Positions 62,203-64,000 of a stretch of DNA of 64,000 nucleotides are shown here, piece after piece. The position numbers and the translations under genes are program-made. Under the pieces are notes generated by a model, which ran no database searches, had not been told where the DNA came from, and saw only the letters and a program-made list of their open reading frames with translations. Location: the NCBI RefSeq assembly GCF_001274895.1, contig NZ_CP006841.1:930001-994000 (forward strand), written 5' to 3'. The DNA comes from Corynebacterium lactis RW2-5. Its GTDB lineage: Bacteria > Actinomycetota > Actinomycetes > Mycobacteriales > Mycobacteriaceae. How positions within the stretch are numbered: position 1 is the stretch's first letter; each line of letters opens with the position of its first letter.

Positions 62203-63600
62203 TTGTTATCGCATCGTCTGGGCCGAGGCCTCCGTCGGAAAGCGAAATGCGAGGCGCAGGCGATAACCGGGGCGAGCGTAGGTGTAGCGGGAGCAGACAG
62301 CGCGACGGCGGCGGCTCGAAAGCAGCCGATCCCGCGGGAGATCTGGATTCTGGTTTCGGCGGCGTTCATTATCGCCCTGGGGTTCGGGCTGATTGCGCCG
62401 ATTTTGCCGCAGTTTGCCCGAAGCTTCGACGTCGGTGTGTTCGCAGCTAGCTTTGTGGTCAGTTCCTTCTCGATTTTTCGGCTGCTCTTCGCCCCGGCAT
62501 CCGGAGGGCTGGTGGACAAGCTCGGCTACCGGCGGACGTATCTGACCGGTATCGCTATCGTGGCGGTCTCTACGTTGCTGGTTGGCATCGCGCAAAACTA
62601 CTGGCAGCTGCTTGCTTTTCGGGCGCTCGGCGGAATCGGCTCGACAATGTTCACGGTCTCGGCGATGGGGCTGATCGTCCGAATCTCGCCGCCCGCGATT
62701 CGAGGGAAGAGCTCCGCGGCATATGGCTCGGCATTCCTACTGGGCAACGTGTTCGGCCCGATGATTGGCGCTGTGATGGGAGCCTGGGGGCTGCGAGCGC
62801 CGTTCTTCATCTATGGTGGCGCGCTGATTGTGGCCACCGTAATCGTCGCGGTGATGCTGAGTGAGGAGCACTTGCGCCACGTCGTGCCGAAGCGGACCAC
62901 GCCTGTGCTGAAATTCGCCGAGGCCGTCCATGACTCCGCCTATCGCAGCGCGCTGTTAGGTGCCTTCGCCAACGGTTGGTCCAACTTCGGCGTGCGCGTT
63001 GCAATTGTTCCGCTGTTCGCCGCCGCTACCTTCACGCACGCCAGCGGCTCGGGTGCGGTAACTGCGACAGCCACCGCAGGGCTCGCGCTGACGGCCTTCG
63101 CGCTGGGAAACGTTTCCGCGCTGCAATTTTCGGGCCGGCTTTCCGACCGCATCGGTCGCAAACCGCTCCTCATCACGGGGCTTGCCATTAACGGCATCTT
63201 CACCGGCGCAATCGGGCTGACCTCCGGCGCGGTCGCACTGCTCGCCCTCTCCGCCGCTGCCGGCTTCGGCGCGGGCATGATCAACCCCTCCCAGCAGGCA
63301 GTACTTGCCGACGTTATCGGTTCCGACCGTCAAGGCGGAAAAGTGCTGGCCAACTTCCAAATGGCGCAGGACCTCGGAGCGATTTCGGGCCCGCTTATCG
63401 TCGGCGCCATCGTGGACGCTGCGGGCTTCACTGCGGGATTCCTAGTCTGCGGCACAATCTCGCTGGCAGCGATGGTCGGGTGGATTTTCGGCCGCGAGAC
63501 CCTGCCAGCCACCGCGGCGGAAGGGGGGGGGCACGGCAGAGGGCGCTGCAACGGTAGCGGCTACTCCTTCTCGTCCAGGCGGCGGCAAATAGCCACATAG
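62203..63600 (+). CDS. MFS transporter with a nine-G tract near its C-terminus
   Basis: The protein of about 465 residues has twelve membrane helices. The MFS signature loop is FAPASGGLVDKLGYRRTY between helices 2 and 3, with a second copy SGRLSDRIGRKPLL after helix 8. It is drug-exporter-like. The TTG at 62203 has AAGGA ahead and gives a 45-residue polar N-terminus. A run of nine G at 63523-63531 is followed by an odd basic tail (HGRGRCNGSGYSFSS) that overlaps the convergent gene by 40 bases. One G fewer would give a different end, TAEGAATVAATPSRPGGGK. Confidence 0.85.
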   Translation: MLSHRLGRGLRRKAKCEAQAITGASVGVAGADSATAAARKQPIPREIWILVSAAFIIALGFGLIAPILPQFARSFDVGVFAASFVVSSFSIFRLLFAPASGGLVDKLGYRRTYLTGIAIVAVSTLLVGIAQNYWQLLAFRALGGIGSTMFTVSAMGLIVRISPPAIRGKSSAAYGSAFLLGNVFGPMIGAVMGAWGLRAPFFIYGGALIVATVIVAVMLSEEHLRHVVPKRTTPVLKFAEAVHDSAYRSALLGAFANGWSNFGVRVAIVPLFAAATFTHASGSGAVTATATAGLALTAFALGNVSALQFSGRLSDRIGRKPLLITGLAINGIFTGAIGLTSGAVALLALSAAAGFGAGMINPSQQAVLADVIGSDRQGGKVLANFQMAQDLGAISGPLIVGAIVDAAGFTAGFLVCGTISLAAMVGWIFGRETLPATAAEGGGHGRGRCNGSGYSFSSRRRQIAT

Positions 63601-64000
63601 ATAGCACCTGTGATGTTGTGAACCACCGCTGCCACAGCACCCGGAAGTGCCGCCTCCGGGGTGAAGAACTTCGCAGCCATGCCGGAAGACAGGCCCGCCG
63701 ACTGCGTGCCCACCTCGACGGCGACCGTGCGCTTGGCGGAAGTTGGCATGCCGACGAACTGACCCGCCAGGTAACCCAGCGCGTAGCCGAGGACATTGTG
63801 AACAATCACGGCAACAAAGACAATCAGGCCAATTTTGGCCAGCGATTCCGCATTCTTAGCAACGGCGCCGAAGACGACTCCACCGATACCTAAGATCGAC
63901 ACCCACGGCAAAATCGGCAAGATCTTGTTGATAAACGAGTCGGCCACGAAGCGAATGAAAAGGCCGCCGATAACCGGTAGGAGAACCGTCTGGCATAGCG
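63561..64000 (-). CDS. BASS-family (bile acid:sodium symporter-like) transporter, N-terminus off the window
   Basis: The frame runs from the right edge to 63561 without a stop; the in-frame GTG at 63947 is inside it, since coding continues upstream with LPVIGGLFIRF. The visible part has four membrane segments. VGTQSAGLSSGMAAKFF near the end contains the conserved crossover-like motif of BASS transporters, and the protein ends in ICRRLDEKE. Likely substrates for the bacterial family are organic anions or small acids with Na+; this cannot be decided here. It is convergent with the MFS gene and overlaps it. Confidence 0.82.
   Translation of the reverse strand, partial: LCQTVLLPVIGGLFIRFVADSFINKILPILPWVSILGIGGVVFGAVAKNAESLAKIGLIVFVAVIVHNVLGYALGYLAGQFVGMPTSAKRTVAVEVGTQSAGLSSGMAAKFFTPEAALPGAVAAVVHNITGAIYVAICRRLDEKE

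Noticed and set aside
1..64000. CRISPR arrays, insertion sequences, prophage attachment sites
   Set aside because: No regularly spaced repeats, transposase motifs or integrase genes were seen anywhere in the window.

Overview
The window is a high-GC actinobacterial chromosome segment, almost certainly from the genus Corynebacterium. The evidence is gene content and order: typA-lpqW-mshB-fdxC-dapC, dapD/aroP/dapD-paralogue/dapE, the LOG-family gene and folP2, glgA/glgC, the O-methyltransferase, sigE-anti-sigma-htrA-tatB, mrp-DUF1003-CBS protein-corA, and a fused odhA next to a fused ABC exporter. From memory this follows the corynebacterial and mycobacterial (Rv1165 to Rv1273 region) order. 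The species cannot be fixed from sequence alone. No tRNA, rRNA, CRISPR array or insertion sequence was seen.

Layout. 1-5.5 kb: the start of a large membrane protein, a YkoEDC-type ECF transporter, a small P-loop protein and a DUF218 protein. 5.6-9.5 kb: an acyl-CoA dehydrogenase, then a leftward block of small genes (membrane protein, SUFU-domain and DUF402 proteins, secreted protein). 9.5-18.2 kb: a long G-rich non-coding stretch, then translational GTPase typA, lipoprotein lpqW, mycothiol deacetylase mshB, ferredoxin fdxC, lysine-pathway dapC and a pseudouridine synthase. 18.2-24.1 kb: a hydantoinase/oxoprolinase pair with a divergent PucR-type regulator, which looks like a catabolic insertion between dapC and dapD. 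24-31 kb: dapD, an amino acid permease, a diverged dapD paralogue, dapE, a LOG-family gene and folP2. 31-37 kb: two very small proteins, a methyltransferase, acetolactate decarboxylase, and glgA/glgC. 37-46 kb: the envelope-stress module sigE/anti-sigma/htrA/tatB, then mrp, three magnesium- or stress-related genes and corA. 46-54 kb: odhA and a 1277-residue ABC exporter.

54-64 kb is the most accessory part: an EcsC-like protein, an FhuF-like iron-sulfur protein, an acidic protein of unknown function, a small protein with a LexA-box-like site, two tandem secreted serine proteases, a complete NaeI-type restriction-modification system of lower GC, an MFS exporter with a nine-G run, and the end of a BASS-family transporter.

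The signals not explained by genes are: a 12-mer (CGCTTGCCGACG) with eight perfect copies in genes and intergenic DNA; a 16-base G-rich element shared by two unrelated upstream regions; two LexA-like dyads; an interleaved double inverted repeat between the two proteases; and a consensus-like stress-sigma promoter in front of sigE.
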